From positions 16,175,936 to 16,239,935 of the forward strand of contig JAJKFL010000008.1 of the NCBI GenBank assembly GCA_021186555.1: DNA of 64,000 nucleotides, given 5' to 3'. Made by a program: the position numbers and the translations under genes. The notes below the pieces were generated by a model. That model was given only the letters and a program-made list of their open reading frames with translations, had not been told where the DNA came from and made no database searches. This stretch comes from Reticulitermes speratus. Its lineage: Eukaryota > Arthropoda > Insecta > Blattodea > Rhinotermitidae. Below, piece by piece: positions 12,338 through 21,617 of this stretch. Position 1 is the first letter of the stretch. Each line of letters starts with the position of its first letter.

Positions 12338-12711
12338 GGGCGTTTTTTGACTGCCACCTTCATCTGTCAGACCGATTCCCTGAGCTTTCTGTAGATGACT
12401 CTCTCAGTTTCTTGGACAACATCGCCTTGTATGGTTAGCGGCTGTTTTGAAAGTTTCTGACAAGCCAGACGGCTGGTCCACTCTCCTAATGTTTATTTGT
12501 TCTGGTAACCCACTTGGTGTTTGGTGGCCTGCAGGGTAGTGCTCTAGCAGGTAGAGGTCTCAATTAGGACGACCTACGTAAACCGAACGAAGCACACGCT
12601 TTCCCATCTGCTGGCACCAACCCGTGAAATACTTCCATATTAATAGCAATAAGTAAACAAAGGTACGAATTTATGAAGCTTACGTAACACATTCCAGTCG
12701 GCGAGATCTGA

Positions 12712-12870
12712 GGTTCTCACAGCGGTATTGATGAAGATTCAAGTCTTCTGGCATGTTACGCCGTGTAGACTGTTAAATAGTTACTGACGTTACGGAGGTA
12801 CTTCAATCCTCCAGTACGTCGGTAACATCAGTCGATACGACGTAACATCCCAGAAGACTTTTGTGTCGCC
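12712..12870. mobile_element. Family F palindromic MITE, best preserved (copy 6)
   Basis: The left arm from about 12733 (GATTCAAGTCTTCTGGCATG, TTACGCCGTGTAGACTG) pairs with the right arm ending near 12862 (TACGACGTAACATCCCAGAAG). The inner parts ACGTTACGGAGGTA and TCCAGTACGTCGGTAAC also pair, so nearly the whole element folds on itself. Left of the arm lies the conserved GAGGTTCTCACAGCGGTATTG also seen at 9740 and 34950. No coding capacity, as expected for a MITE. Confidence 0.75.
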
Positions 12871-13600
12871 ATCCAATTCACTACAACGGTTTTCTTCTAC
12901 AAAATGCTGTTCAGATATAGGCCTACTTCAGCGATTCGGGATTCAATTGTATTTGAAAGTTAATTCAGCCCTTCCCCACTTCAAGGAGGAATGTCATTAT
13001 TGGGAAGTGTATTCTGATATGATGTGACGTTCTGAGATGATAAAAGTTGGACTTTAAATGCAGCAAGTTATGAATGTTAAACTAAATACAATTATTCGGT
13101 TTAACCGCCCGCTTTGAGTGCATCACAGCATGTAAATACAGATTGTAGTGGTCTGCTGGTAATACTGCAAATGCGCTCTGCCGCCGGCCATATGCCTGAG
13201 GTAAAGTATTATTTGTTGTGAACTGTGAACTGTGAATAGACCTGATTTATGTGATTGATTGATACGACTTCGTTTTTTAGAACCTCCTGTTAGGTAGTGA
13301 AAGGGACGTATTCCGCTTCTAACAGACGCAGATTGCCTATATGTACAGTAAGAAGTGAATGTAAAAGTGGTTCTTATATTAATTATGCCTACGTCAGGTT
13401 TGCCGAAAATGCGTATTAGTGATAATTGCGGACATTGAGAAATTGGGCAATTACTTGTTACAAGCAGTATTACAGCAGTGAATACAGTGTGCTATAAAAC
13501 ACACTTGTTAGATTCTCACAGTTATTTAGTGATTGAAATTGGGGCACTGCCTGTATTCCTAAGGACTTTATGAAGTGCTGTATGTTATCCCGTGTGAATA
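12871..13600. other. AT-rich non-coding stretch
   Basis: No gene seen. A TAGGCCTA octamer is at 12918-12925. Confidence 0.5.
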
Positions 13601-13604
13601 CATT

Positions 13605-13677
13605 TGCCAGAAAACCTGAAGAGAGGAGACTGGTTTGGAGGTCTGGACGTAGATGATGATATAATATTAAAATGAGC
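13605..13677 (+). mobile_element. Family L tail, left half (split by SINE B1)
   Basis: CCTGAAGAGAGGAGACTGGTTTGG and then TAATATTAAAATGAGCC match the start of the L tail (compare 27430 and 45738). The sequence stops at the target duplication of SINE B1 and resumes at 14027, so the SINE inserted into an already resident L copy. Confidence 0.6.
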
Positions 13678-13692
13678 CTTAAATAAATAATG

Positions 13693-14011
13693 GGCGCAAG
13701 CGATGGCGCAGTTGGTTGAGGCACTGCTCTACAAGCCGGAAGGTCGCGGGTTCGATTCCCGATGGTGTCATTGGAATTTTTCATTGACAGAATCCTTTCG
13801 GTCGCACTATGGCCCTGGGGTCGACTCAGCCCCTAACAGAAATGAGTACCAAGAGTATTTCCTGGGGGTAAAGGCAGCCGGTGCGTAGGGCTGACAACCT
13901 TACCACCTTCATGTGCCGATTGTCTAGAAATCTGGGATCCTCAACCTCCTGGAACCCTAAGGGCCTGTTCAGGCCTGTAATGGGCTCGTTTTACCTCTAC
14001 CTTACCTTTAG
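13693..14011 (+). mobile_element. SINE B copy 1 (tRNA-derived), full length
   Basis: The head is GATGGCGCAGTTGGTTGAGGC (A-box) and CGCGGGTTCGATTCCCG (B-box, about 13746-13762). The body contains TCGCACTATGGCCCTGGGG and GACAACCTTACCACCTTCATG, and the 3' end is a TTTACCTCTACCTTACC type tail. A 15-bp target duplication with one mismatch flanks it (13678-13692 and 14012-14026, CTTAAAxAAATAATG). Homologous copies lie at 45793, 49573 and 51213, all in the opposite orientation. Confidence 0.9.
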
Positions 14012-14026
14012 CTTAAAGAAATAATG

Positions 14027-14105
14027 TATTCGGTTGTGGAATGGATTCTACTGTCTCAGGAGATTGCCCAGTTGCGAGCTGCTGTAAACACGCTAAGGTT
14101 CTGTC
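14027..14105 (+). mobile_element. Family L tail, right half (split by SINE B1)
   Basis: TGTGGAATGGATTCTACTGTCTCAGGA then GCCCAGTTGCGAGCTGCTGTAAACACG continues the L tail (Trp-rich segment, then xxWRAVVNT in intact copies). Together with 13605-13677 it restores the normal order of L once the SINE and one duplication are set aside. Confidence 0.6.
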
Positions 14106-14619
14106 GTGGGCGGAAAATATCTTCATAAGATGCACAACTATCAGTTTCTCTGATCAATGACATTGCAGTGTCCAAAATACTCTGTGGGGTCAAATATGTA
14201 AATTTAAGGACACGTAATTGGCAAATTTCGTCAGATGTTTCCAAAATATAAGCACGAAACGTGTCGTTTGGTGACGTTAGAAACATGTCTTAAAACTGAG
14301 TTGAATTACGTAATGTAACGTGGTTTTAATTCTTCAGTATTGCCTTTCGTGTAATTTCCTCGTTTCGACATTTGTTATTGCGTAACGTCCTAATGTCAAA
14401 GGTGACCAAGTGGAATTCCTATGACGAGAGACTCACAGAAAATAACCTTAAGGTCTGAAGTCTTGACCTGTTCGCTGTATAAACGTTACGCGAATAGCAC
14501 AAGTTTTGTTGGTGAATGTAATATTGTCCCTTGTCGAAGAAACACGTTATGATACGATGTGTAAAATTGAAAGTGAAAGTCCATATATTCTGTATCTTGG
14601 TGCATTTTTAACTACACGC

Positions 14620-14690
14620 TGCAATCGCCTGTACCTCTCGGAAAGAACTCTAGAACCCCCGGTGGATATCAGACTGGGTGGGCCCCCAAA
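14620..14690 (-). mobile_element. SINE C fragment (copy 1)
   Basis: ACTGGGTGGGCCCCC at 14671-14685 and CCCCCGGTGGATATC are antisense to the central GGGGCCCACCCAGTCT block shared by all C copies. About 70 bp remain. Confidence 0.55.
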
Positions 14691-14735
14691 AAAATAAAAA
14701 TAAAAATAAAATAAAAAAATAAAAGGAGATAAAAA
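14687..14735. repeat. A-rich (AAAAT)n low-complexity run
   Basis: Alternating A-runs and single T follow directly after the SINE C fragment. The run could be a grown A-rich remnant, but its origin is not certain. Confidence 0.8.
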
Positions 14736-15089
14736 TAATTTTTTTTTGCCAAAATCAAACTCCGGTGTTCTAGTCATTATCCAGACTGACAACTATATTA
14801 GCTGTACATTTAACTTCATAGTTTTTCACCTGCGTATATTACAACAGCGTTTCTGGACCTGTTTCAATCTCAGGGCGAGAAGTTTGCTTCTTTTAAACTG
14901 AGACTTAATTTTTATCTAAAATCGCTTATTAAACTGACTTAAGCTGCCCTAGACGGTCAATATTATTGCTCAATCCTTTTGCCTTGAATTAATATTGCGC
15001 AATATGCTTGTCCCTAGACGACTCCATATTACTGTGCAATATTTAATTTTGCTCGTCCAACGGGTCGAGTAAACAGGTTTCAGTGGTAA

Positions 15090-16668
15090 CGAATTTGCTT
15101 GTGTGGCCATCGCTTTAGCCCTGTGCTTAAACATGCTGAATTATACTGATGCTGCTTGTGTGGCCATCGCTTTAGCCCTGTGTTTAAACATGCAGAATGA
15201 CACTGATGCTGCTTGTGTGGCCATCGCTTTACCCTGTGTTTAAACATACTGAGTGATACTGCTGCTGCTTGTGTGGCCATTGCTTTACTCTGTGTTTAAA
15301 CATACTGAGTGAGACTGATGCTGCTTGTGTGGTCATCGCTTTAGCCCTGTGTTTAAAAATACTGAGTGATACTGCTGCTGCTTGTGTGGCCATTGCTTTT
15401 CCCTGTGTTTAAACATACTGAGTGATACTGATGCTGCTTGTGTGGCCATTGCTTTAGCCCTGTGTTTAAACATACTGAGTGATACTGATGCTGCTTGTGT
15501 GGCCATCGCTTTACCCTGTGTTTAAACATACTGAGTGATACTGATGCTGCTTGTGTGGCCATTGCTTTACCCTGTATTTAAACATACTGAGTGATACTGA
15601 TGCTGCTTGTGTGGCCATTGCTTTACCCTGTGTTTAAACATACTGAGTGATACTGATGCTGCTTGTGTGGTCATCGCTTTAGCCCTGTGTTTAAAAATAC
15701 TGAGTGATACTGCTGCTGCTTGTGTGGCCATTGCTTTTCCCTGTGTTTAAACATACTGAGTGATACTGATGCTGCTTGTGTGGCCATTGCTTTAGCCCTG
15801 TGTTTAAACCTGCTGAGTGATACTGATGCTGCTTGTGTGGCCATTGCTTTAGCCCTGTGCTTAAACCTGTTGAGTGATACTGATGCTGCTTGTGTGGCCA
15901 TTGCTTTAGCCCTGTGCTTAAACCTGCTGAGTGATACTGATGCTGCTTGTGTGGCCATAGCTTTATCCCTGTGCTTAAACCTGCTGAGTGATACTGATGC
16001 TGCTTGTGTGGCCATTGCTTTAGCCCTGTGCTTAAACCTGCTGAGTGATACTGATGCTGCTTGTGTGGCCATTGCTTTAGCCCTGTGCTTAAACCTGCTG
16101 AGTGATACTGATGCTGCTTGTGTGGCCATCGCTTTATCCCTGTGCTTAAACCTGCTGAGTGATACTGATGCTGCTTATGTGGCCATTGCTTTAGCCCTGT
16201 GCTTAAACCTGCTGAGTGATACTGATGCTGCTTGTGTGGCCATCGCTTTAGCCCTGTGTTTAAAGATACTGAGTGATACTGATGCTGCTTGTGTGGCCAT
16301 CGCTTTAGCCCTGTGTTTAAAGATACTGAGTGATACTGATGCTGCTTGTGTGGCCATTGCTTTAGCCCTGTGTTTAAACCTGCTGAGTGATACTGATACT
16401 GCTTGTGTGGCCATTGCTTTAGCCCTGTGTTTAAACCTGCTGAGTGATACTGATGCTGCTTGTGTGACCATTGCTTTAGCCCTGTGTTTAAACATACTGA
16501 GTGATACTGATGCTACTTGTGTGGCCATTGCTTTACCCTGTGTTTAAACATACTGAGTGATACTGATGCTGCTTGTGTGGCCATCGCTTTAGCCCTGTGT
16601 TTAAACATGTTGAGTGATACTGATGCTACTACTGTGGGCACTGCTTTAGACCCATGTTTAAAACAGGA
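15090..16668. repeat. 28-unit minisatellite, 56/57-bp period
   Basis: Unit starts, taken at GCTTGTGTGG, fall at 15097, 15154, 15211, 15267, 15323, 15380, 15436 and so on to 16571, with a last diverged unit near 16628. Units are 57 bp, or 56 bp where TTTAGCCCTG is shortened to TTTACCCTG or a similar form. Units 1-13 mix both lengths, while about 14-26 are uniformly 57 bp, so this core is in frame for 19-residue repeats. The plus frame 15720-16547 (275 codons) repeats LSDTDAACVAIALALCLNL and the minus frames repeat MATQAASVSLSRFKHRAKA. Neither strand has flanking exons, a convincing start context or similarity that I recognise, so a non-coding minisatellite is the better reading. Homogenised core and diverged edges fit unequal exchange. 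Confidence 0.95.
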
Positions 16669-16669
16669 C

Positions 16670-17040
16670 AAAACAGAAAATGTCCACAGTACGAAACATT
16701 TATGACGCGTTCGCGTAACCATTTTTTTATTGTTGAGCTGCATACGTCGCTGTCAACAATATAAAATATTGAAAGTGTCGGTATGAAAAGGCAAGCGTGA
16801 GTTCTCTTTTGTATTGTTGTTGAACTACGCATGTCGCTGTGAACATCACATGTACTTAGACCTTCATGTAAAGTGCCCGATATTTTTGTCCGACTTTAAG
16901 CAAACTTTGATTTTCTCGACAGAATTTATTTTAGTGGCAGCCGAGATGATACATACGAACAGACGGATAGATAGACATGAAAAAGGTAGCAGGCGTTTGT
17001 CGCTACTTTGCGAACGCGCCTAAAAATTGGACACAAGATA
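16670..17040. other. Non-coding stretch after the minisatellite
   Basis: I see no gene. A near-repeated phrase at 16731-16755 and 16815-16840 (TTGTTGAGCTGCATACGTCGCTG versus TTGTTGAACTACGCATGTCGCTG) suggests a small local duplication. Confidence 0.5.
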
Positions 17041-17215
17041 AAAGGTAAAGTTCACCCTAGAAGAGGCCATGAAGACTCAGAGGCACTAGATGGGGGTGGG
17101 TGGCCAACTCCACGCCCCGGCCGCTTTATCCCCAGGAAAGAGACCCGTTACCCATTGTACAGGCGGCTGGGTGGGCCTCAGGGCCGGTCTGGACGTGTGC
17201 GGAAAAGCTCGCAGT
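17041..17215 (-). mobile_element. SINE C copy 2
   Basis: Antisense SINE C: the A/T tail side AAAGGTAAAG at 17041, then CCACGCCCCGGCCGCTTTAT, then GGCTGGGTGGGCCTCAGGGCC near 17163-17183. The tRNA-like head on the right is mostly missing. Confidence 0.75.
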
Positions 17216-17984
17216 TAGTGAATCATTAAAAACCGAGCAGTAACGAAAGAGGCTGCAGTGTGGGAGTGAATATTATGGCGGGCCATCCTCTGTTGTGTGT
17301 GTGTGTTTGTTTGGTACAAATGACAACGACTACAGCACGACATCTGTTCGGCACGAGAAAGACGATATCTCCAGAATCCCAGATCTGTCGTAACGTGTCT
17401 TTTATGTTCACCTTTCTGTTTGAACTGCAGATCCTACAGAGTGCAGGCCGTTGGCTAGATTTCTGTCATGTCTTTGCCGTCAAGTTTCGATGTTGTCGTG
17501 ACTATAAATGAGAACAGAATACAAAATTTCTTCGTGGCGTTACTTCGTCTATATGAGTGAGTAAACCTCTGTTGTGTGTCATAAACGCGACAAGATACAA
17601 CGAATTTTGTTTTATTTTATACAAATTTCATTTATTCCATGTGCAGATAAAATTATACTAAAGAGTGTTATCAAGAATTGTCGATGTGTTGTGGACAGTT
17701 TATGAAAAATATCTCACTTACTTAATCACGATATTCGCGTACTTGCTGGGGTATGTACGTGTGTACCTGGAGCAGAAACGCTGGTGGAAATATGACTGGT
17801 TATGATAAATTCGGAAGGTCGTAGAAATAAGCATCCGTGGTCTGTTTGATTGAAGTAGGATACAGAATTTGAATTGAGGGTTTGAGTCAAATGAAGAAAG
17901 TGATTGGAGTACCATTTTCCCTGATCGAGAATCGAAACTGGAACTTCTACAGTTACATCCTTTGGTCATAGCCTAGATTAACTG
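17216..17984. other. AT-rich non-coding stretch
   Basis: No gene or known repeat seen. A short TG run lies near 17293. Confidence 0.5.
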
Positions 17985-18235
17985 TTTCCTCCCCCCGCCC
18001 CGAGACTCCATCAATGCCTTCCTATAATTATTAGCGAAATCACTTCCCATCCCATAACAGGAATTCAGAATTCTGACTTCTGTCAGAAGAATGGAATCCA
18101 GTCCGAAAGAACCCACAGAAATTTTAAATTTACTGTACGTTTGTGACTCCCCGTGATTCACGCCCCCCTTCCGCCGCTCCGCAGGGTCTGCATAGGCCTT
18201 GTCTACGCCAGTGTCCGTAGGTGTCTTTTCATGGC
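17985..18235 (+). repeat. Unclassified interspersed repeat K, copy 1
   Basis: It starts in a C-rich run and contains TAATTATTAGCGAAATCACTTCCC, CATAACAGGAATTCAGAATTC, TCTGTCAGAAGAATGGAATC and CAGTCCGAAAGAACCCACA, ending with GGTCTGCATAGGCCTTGTC and TACGCC. The same blocks occur in order at 19436-19690 and 40240-40450, all in plus orientation. I see no B-box, terminal inverted repeat or clear target duplication. A 90-codon minus frame covers it but is not conserved in the other copies. Confidence 0.75.
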
Positions 18236-19029
18236 ACAGTAACATTTTAAGGGTTCTAGTAATGTGTTAAGGAATTTGTGAAACACCTTATGCTGTATGT
18301 GTAGCGGGAAGCCGTTTACATTTAGAAATATGTCTCTGATTTCTCCACGTTATTAGCACAGTACGAGGGCTTATAACTACTTGTTGTGCATTGTAATGAG
18401 GAATATGAGTCACAATCCTTACGATTGCTGTGCCATGATATTGCCTTCGTGCACACTGGAAGCAAATGACTTATTGGAACAATGGTATATGGCACGGTAT
18501 TAAGTCTGTGTAAATCAATATCGCTAATTTTGAAAGTGAAAACTGGAGGCAGTGAAGGAATTTCGGAACAAAGGAAAGTAACTAAATTGTTAATTATCAT
18601 TCACAGTTGGTAGCTACCGCGTCTGCAACGTCGAAAATTATACATCACTTTGTCAGTAAAAAATAAATAGGATTTGAGTACAGAAAGGTATTGTAATCGA
18701 AAAACTTAAAATATCAGCAATTAAACTCAAAGTCCGGTATTATTTATTTTAATATATGAGTAGTAAAGAGCGCTGCAAATAGATATGCTGTCCGGTAGGG
18801 CCTACTCTGGATTCGGTTAAATGCATGCATTAACACCTTAAAGCACCAGAGTTCAAGATAAAAGGCCCAGATTATAAAAATATCCTGTCCTGGCTTATTT
18901 ATAACAGAAACCAGAGATCAATATGTCTGTGTATGGGAGACACAGGTGTAGATGGATCTTAAAAATTATTTATTAGTGAGGGAATGTATTCGTCTCGCTT
19001 AGGATACTTTCCTGTTGCGGGTCCCTGTA
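18236..19029. other. AT-rich non-coding stretch
   Basis: No gene or known repeat seen. The minus frame 18322-18600 (92 codons) has no recognisable content. Confidence 0.5.
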
Positions 19030-19215
19030 AACATCATAATAAATGATATCGTTTTCTGGGATGTGATGCCGTGTAGCCTGGTAGAAAAATACCAAAATTT
19101 CAGAGGAAATATTTGCCTTAATCGTCTGGGTATAAGATGTAGGCAACAGGTTACTTCGAAATGTCGGTACTTATTTACTACACAGCATCCCATCCAAGAA
19201 AACAGTAAGCTGCGT
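19030..19215. mobile_element. Family F MITE (copy 7)
   Basis: TTCTGGGATGTGATGCCGTGTAG at 19053-19075 and the antisense end ACTACACAGCATCCCATCCAAGAAAAC near 19177-19203 are inverted repeats. The frame across it reads WDVMPCSLVEKYQNFRG, a peptide pattern I recall as a common MITE-derived artefact in insect gene predictions. Confidence 0.7.
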
Positions 19216-19274
19216 AGTTAACGTTTTGAGAACCCCAAATCTCACAAGGTGGTGAGCCTTTTTTTCTTTATAAA

Positions 19275-19345
19275 AGGTGAGTAATTTCTTGACCAGTTTA
19301 GCGATTTTTGGTTTCTCAAGAAGATTTCTGGTCAATGTAATTACT
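19275..19345 (+). mobile_element. Family L 3' fragment
   Basis: AATTTCTTGACCAGTTTAGCG and TTCTCAAGAAGATTTCTGG match the extreme 3' block of family L. Confidence 0.45.
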
Positions 19346-19435
19346 TACTAGCTCCTCGCTGAATGGCTATACATTTTATTGAATCACGTGTTAAAGTTAC
19401 GTCTGTATTTGCAGTAGCGTAAGTAAATGGTCACA

Positions 19436-19690
19436 CCCCCCCCCCCCCCACCGCGAGTCGATAATTAGGGCCCCCTGTTATTCTTAGTGACGTTACTCCC
19501 AGATATCATAACAGGGATCCAGAATACTGCCTTCGATCAGAAGAACAAAATCCAGTCCGGAAATACCCACAACAAATTTTAGTGTTTTGAGTGTTTGGGG
19601 GCCCCCGTGACTCATGGATGCCGTGTTGCCGCGGGATCTGCAGAGGCCTTGCCCACGTTACCTGTTAGTAGGTACATATGCCCGTACTTA
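19436..19690 (+). repeat. Unclassified interspersed repeat K, copy 2
   Basis: It starts with a C14 run (19436-19449). It shares CATAACAGGGATCCAGAATAC, ATCAGAAGAACAAAATCCAG, CCCACAACAAATTTTAGTG and GGATCTGCAGAGGCCTTGCC with copies 1 and 3. The strong C-run at the left edge recurs in all three copies and may be part of the element. Confidence 0.75.
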
Positions 19691-20057
19691 ATTAATTACG
19701 CACAAAACCAGAAAGACGTGTTTGTCTGTATGGCGCAGGTGAATGATAGTGACATTACAATTTTGCTTCCTGAAGGCGGGAAGTAAACAGTAGCTGTGTC
19801 CTGTTCCACCGTAACAATGCCTCTACTACTGGAAGCTGTAACGAGCTAAATTACGTAAGGTCCTGCTCTGTGTCTACAACGGCGCGAGTTTGCGACGGAG
19901 AGATGACCAGCGAGCTACCCTGGTCCCTAGATGCCATTAAGACTTCGAAAGCCAATCTGCCGCCTAGATGACAGTGAGTACATATTAGAAAGTCTTAAAC
20001 CCTACGAAAAAGAAGCGTCGGAAAAGTAAGTAACGCTTTGCGACGGCTTACCTTGTT

Positions 20058-20205
20058 ATCGCTTTTCGATCTTTTGGCCAAGATCAAGGCGTAGTGTCTT
20101 TATGATCAGCTGAATACCTGATCTGCACTGCACTGCAGGTCAAGAACACTAAACTGATTTTTTTTTTTAACTGGACTGCTAGATGCTTACTCTGCCTGTG
20201 TCAGC
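20058..20205 (+). pseudogene. U2 spliceosomal snRNA-like sequence (probable pseudogene)
   Basis: U2 snRNA base-pairs with the intron branch point. This stretch follows U2 from its 5' end. ATCGCTTTTCGATCTTTTGG corresponds to U2 ATCGCTTCTCGGCCTTTTGG (stem I). AAGATCAAGGCGTAGTGTCT covers the branch-point recognition region, where canonical GTAGTA reads GTAGTG. TATGATCAGCTGAATACCTGAT corresponds to stem II. ACTAAACTGATTTTT covers the Sm-site region, with the T-run extended to about 11. Then GGACTGCTAGATGCTTACTCTGCC corresponds to stem III (GGAGTGCTAGGAGCTTGCTCCACC). About 148 bp are covered, including both ends of the conserved core. The branch-site change, the lengthened Sm site and an uncompensated change in stem I suggest a pseudogene. 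No A-tail or target duplication is seen, and I find no clear proximal sequence element upstream. U2 features come from knowledge of the family. Confidence 0.75.
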
Positions 20206-20284
20206 GGTCGGCCCGGTATTGCAGTACATCCGTGATCGAACCCTCCCTAAGCTTTCCAAGTCTAATCATAAGGTTAAAGTTGAC

Positions 20285-20562
20285 CATACATAGTGTTGAA
20301 ATCTAGGTTACGGACTGGACGAAACGGGATTCCAATCCCAGCAGGAGCCACGGATTTGACTCGCCTCCGAAACGTCCAGACCGTCTCTGCGGCCCACCCA
20401 GCCTTCTATTTAATAGATATGGGGGCTTCTTCTCTCGGGAGTAAAGCTGATCACTCCTTTTCATCTACTGCTGAGGCTAAAAAGGAGTGTTTGGAACTAT
20501 ACCCCTCCTCCTCCTATATGCCTTCAAGGCGTGAACAAGGACTACATTTACCAGGAAAGACG
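20285..20562 (+). mobile_element. SINE C copy 3, nearly full length
   Basis: The head TAGGTTACGGACTGGACG and ACGGGATTCCAATCCCAGC (degenerate B-box) is followed by CGAAACGTCCAGACCGTCTC, GGCCCACCCAGCCTTCTAT and ATGCCTTCAAGGCGTG. The ending is ACATTTACCAGG. This is the most complete C copy. The plus frame 20293-20565 (90 codons) lies wholly inside it and is a by-product. Confidence 0.8.
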
Positions 20563-21438
20563 TAAACGCGAGTGGAGGTACAGCTTCAGCCTTCTTAACC
20601 GTCGGCAGTAATACATGTGAGAGGTTAGCTGCAGTCACCGACCACTTTAAATGCACCAGAGTGGCGAAGAGATAATTCCCGTCCTCTGAGTATCGTAGCC
20701 GTTGTCCGTAGCAATTATACTTCGACCCCAGATATATAATAACACTGGCTGGACAGTAAAATACAGTATAGTTTTGCGACTTCAAATTTTTCTGCCCAAG
20801 TCAGTAACCAAACAGCAGTCGGGGTTTATATCCCACTTCCACCCTAACAACGTCTCGGGTATTGTCGTGCTTTTGTCTTGTTTCATCCTCCAAGTCTAAT
20901 TAATACGTTTTCTCTGATGACTTCAGTTAATGAGTCCTACTTCTGGTTTTGGAACCGTTCCCTCTTTCGTTTGTCTCTTCTCTCTGACTTTGTGAAGTTT
21001 CTCCCCATTCTCAGAAAATTGAATCTTGTAACAGTAGAGTGTGTCGAAATAGTAGCTATTAACAATAAACCGTTACACCAAAGAAAAGTCTAGAAATCTC
21101 ATGAATGAATGTCACAGCCAGATAAAACCATCCCGATCTCCTTTACCACTTATTTGACTCTAAAAAGACAGGATCGAATGAATATATTCTTCCCTACCGT
21201 ACCGTGACATTAGTTGTCTATCGGAAATGTGTAATGAGGTGTGTAATGAGATGTTTTAAAAACTTTCTTTGGAATGTAAATAACGCCCTTTTACTCCAGA
21301 CAATGTCATTGCCTTTAAAGAAATAATCTTTGAGGGCGAGGACTGGATTAATGTGGGTCAGATAGGGACCAGTTAGCAAGCCCTAGTGGCCATGATAAAG
21401 AAACTTTCTGTTCAAAACTATTGGAAGTTTCATATACC
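20563..21438. other. Non-coding stretch
   Basis: Nothing identifiable: several 65-100 codon frames overlap on opposite strands near 20480-20900 without recognisable content. Confidence 0.5.
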
Positions 21439-21445
21439 AACTAAG

Positions 21446-21610
21446 CCTGGGGTGCACAAATCCCGGGCGCCAGGTCTTGGTGGCAACTAAATTTTTTACG
21501 ATGGCGCCAAATATTTGTGGGTTCTCAGTACCGAACTTGCTTCATGTCACCATTCTGGCGCCTAGAATTTTGAGGGCGTTCCTAGATTTTTAAACATTTT
21601 TGCACCCCGG
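21446..21610. mobile_element. hAT-type MITE (H1) with target duplication
   Basis: Terminal inverted repeats CCTGGGGTGCA (21446-21456) and TGCACCCCGG (21601-21610) enclose 165 bp with further internal pairing (GGGCGCCAGG against GGCGCCTAG). A 7-bp direct repeat AACTAAG flanks it (21439-21445 and 21611-21617), and the next base outward differs. GGGGTGCA-type ends and duplications near 8 bp are characteristic of hAT elements. It has no coding capacity. Confidence 0.8.
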
Positions 21611-21617
21611 AACTAAG

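Larger units (their letters stand above)
11131..12700. other. AT-rich non-coding stretch
   Basis: Beyond the short L fragment at 11625 and the TA microsatellite at 12301 I see no gene or known repeat. Confidence 0.5.

Noticed and set aside
15720-16547. 275-codon open frame as a protein gene with 19-residue repeats
   Set aside because: It is entirely within the minisatellite, the opposite strand is equally open, and there is no upstream or downstream coding sequence.
15090-16668. CRISPR-like array
   Set aside because: Units are direct tandem copies with no unique spacers, and the context is an insect-type genome.
17293-17306. TG-rich microsatellite
   Set aside because: Too short to list as a repeat.
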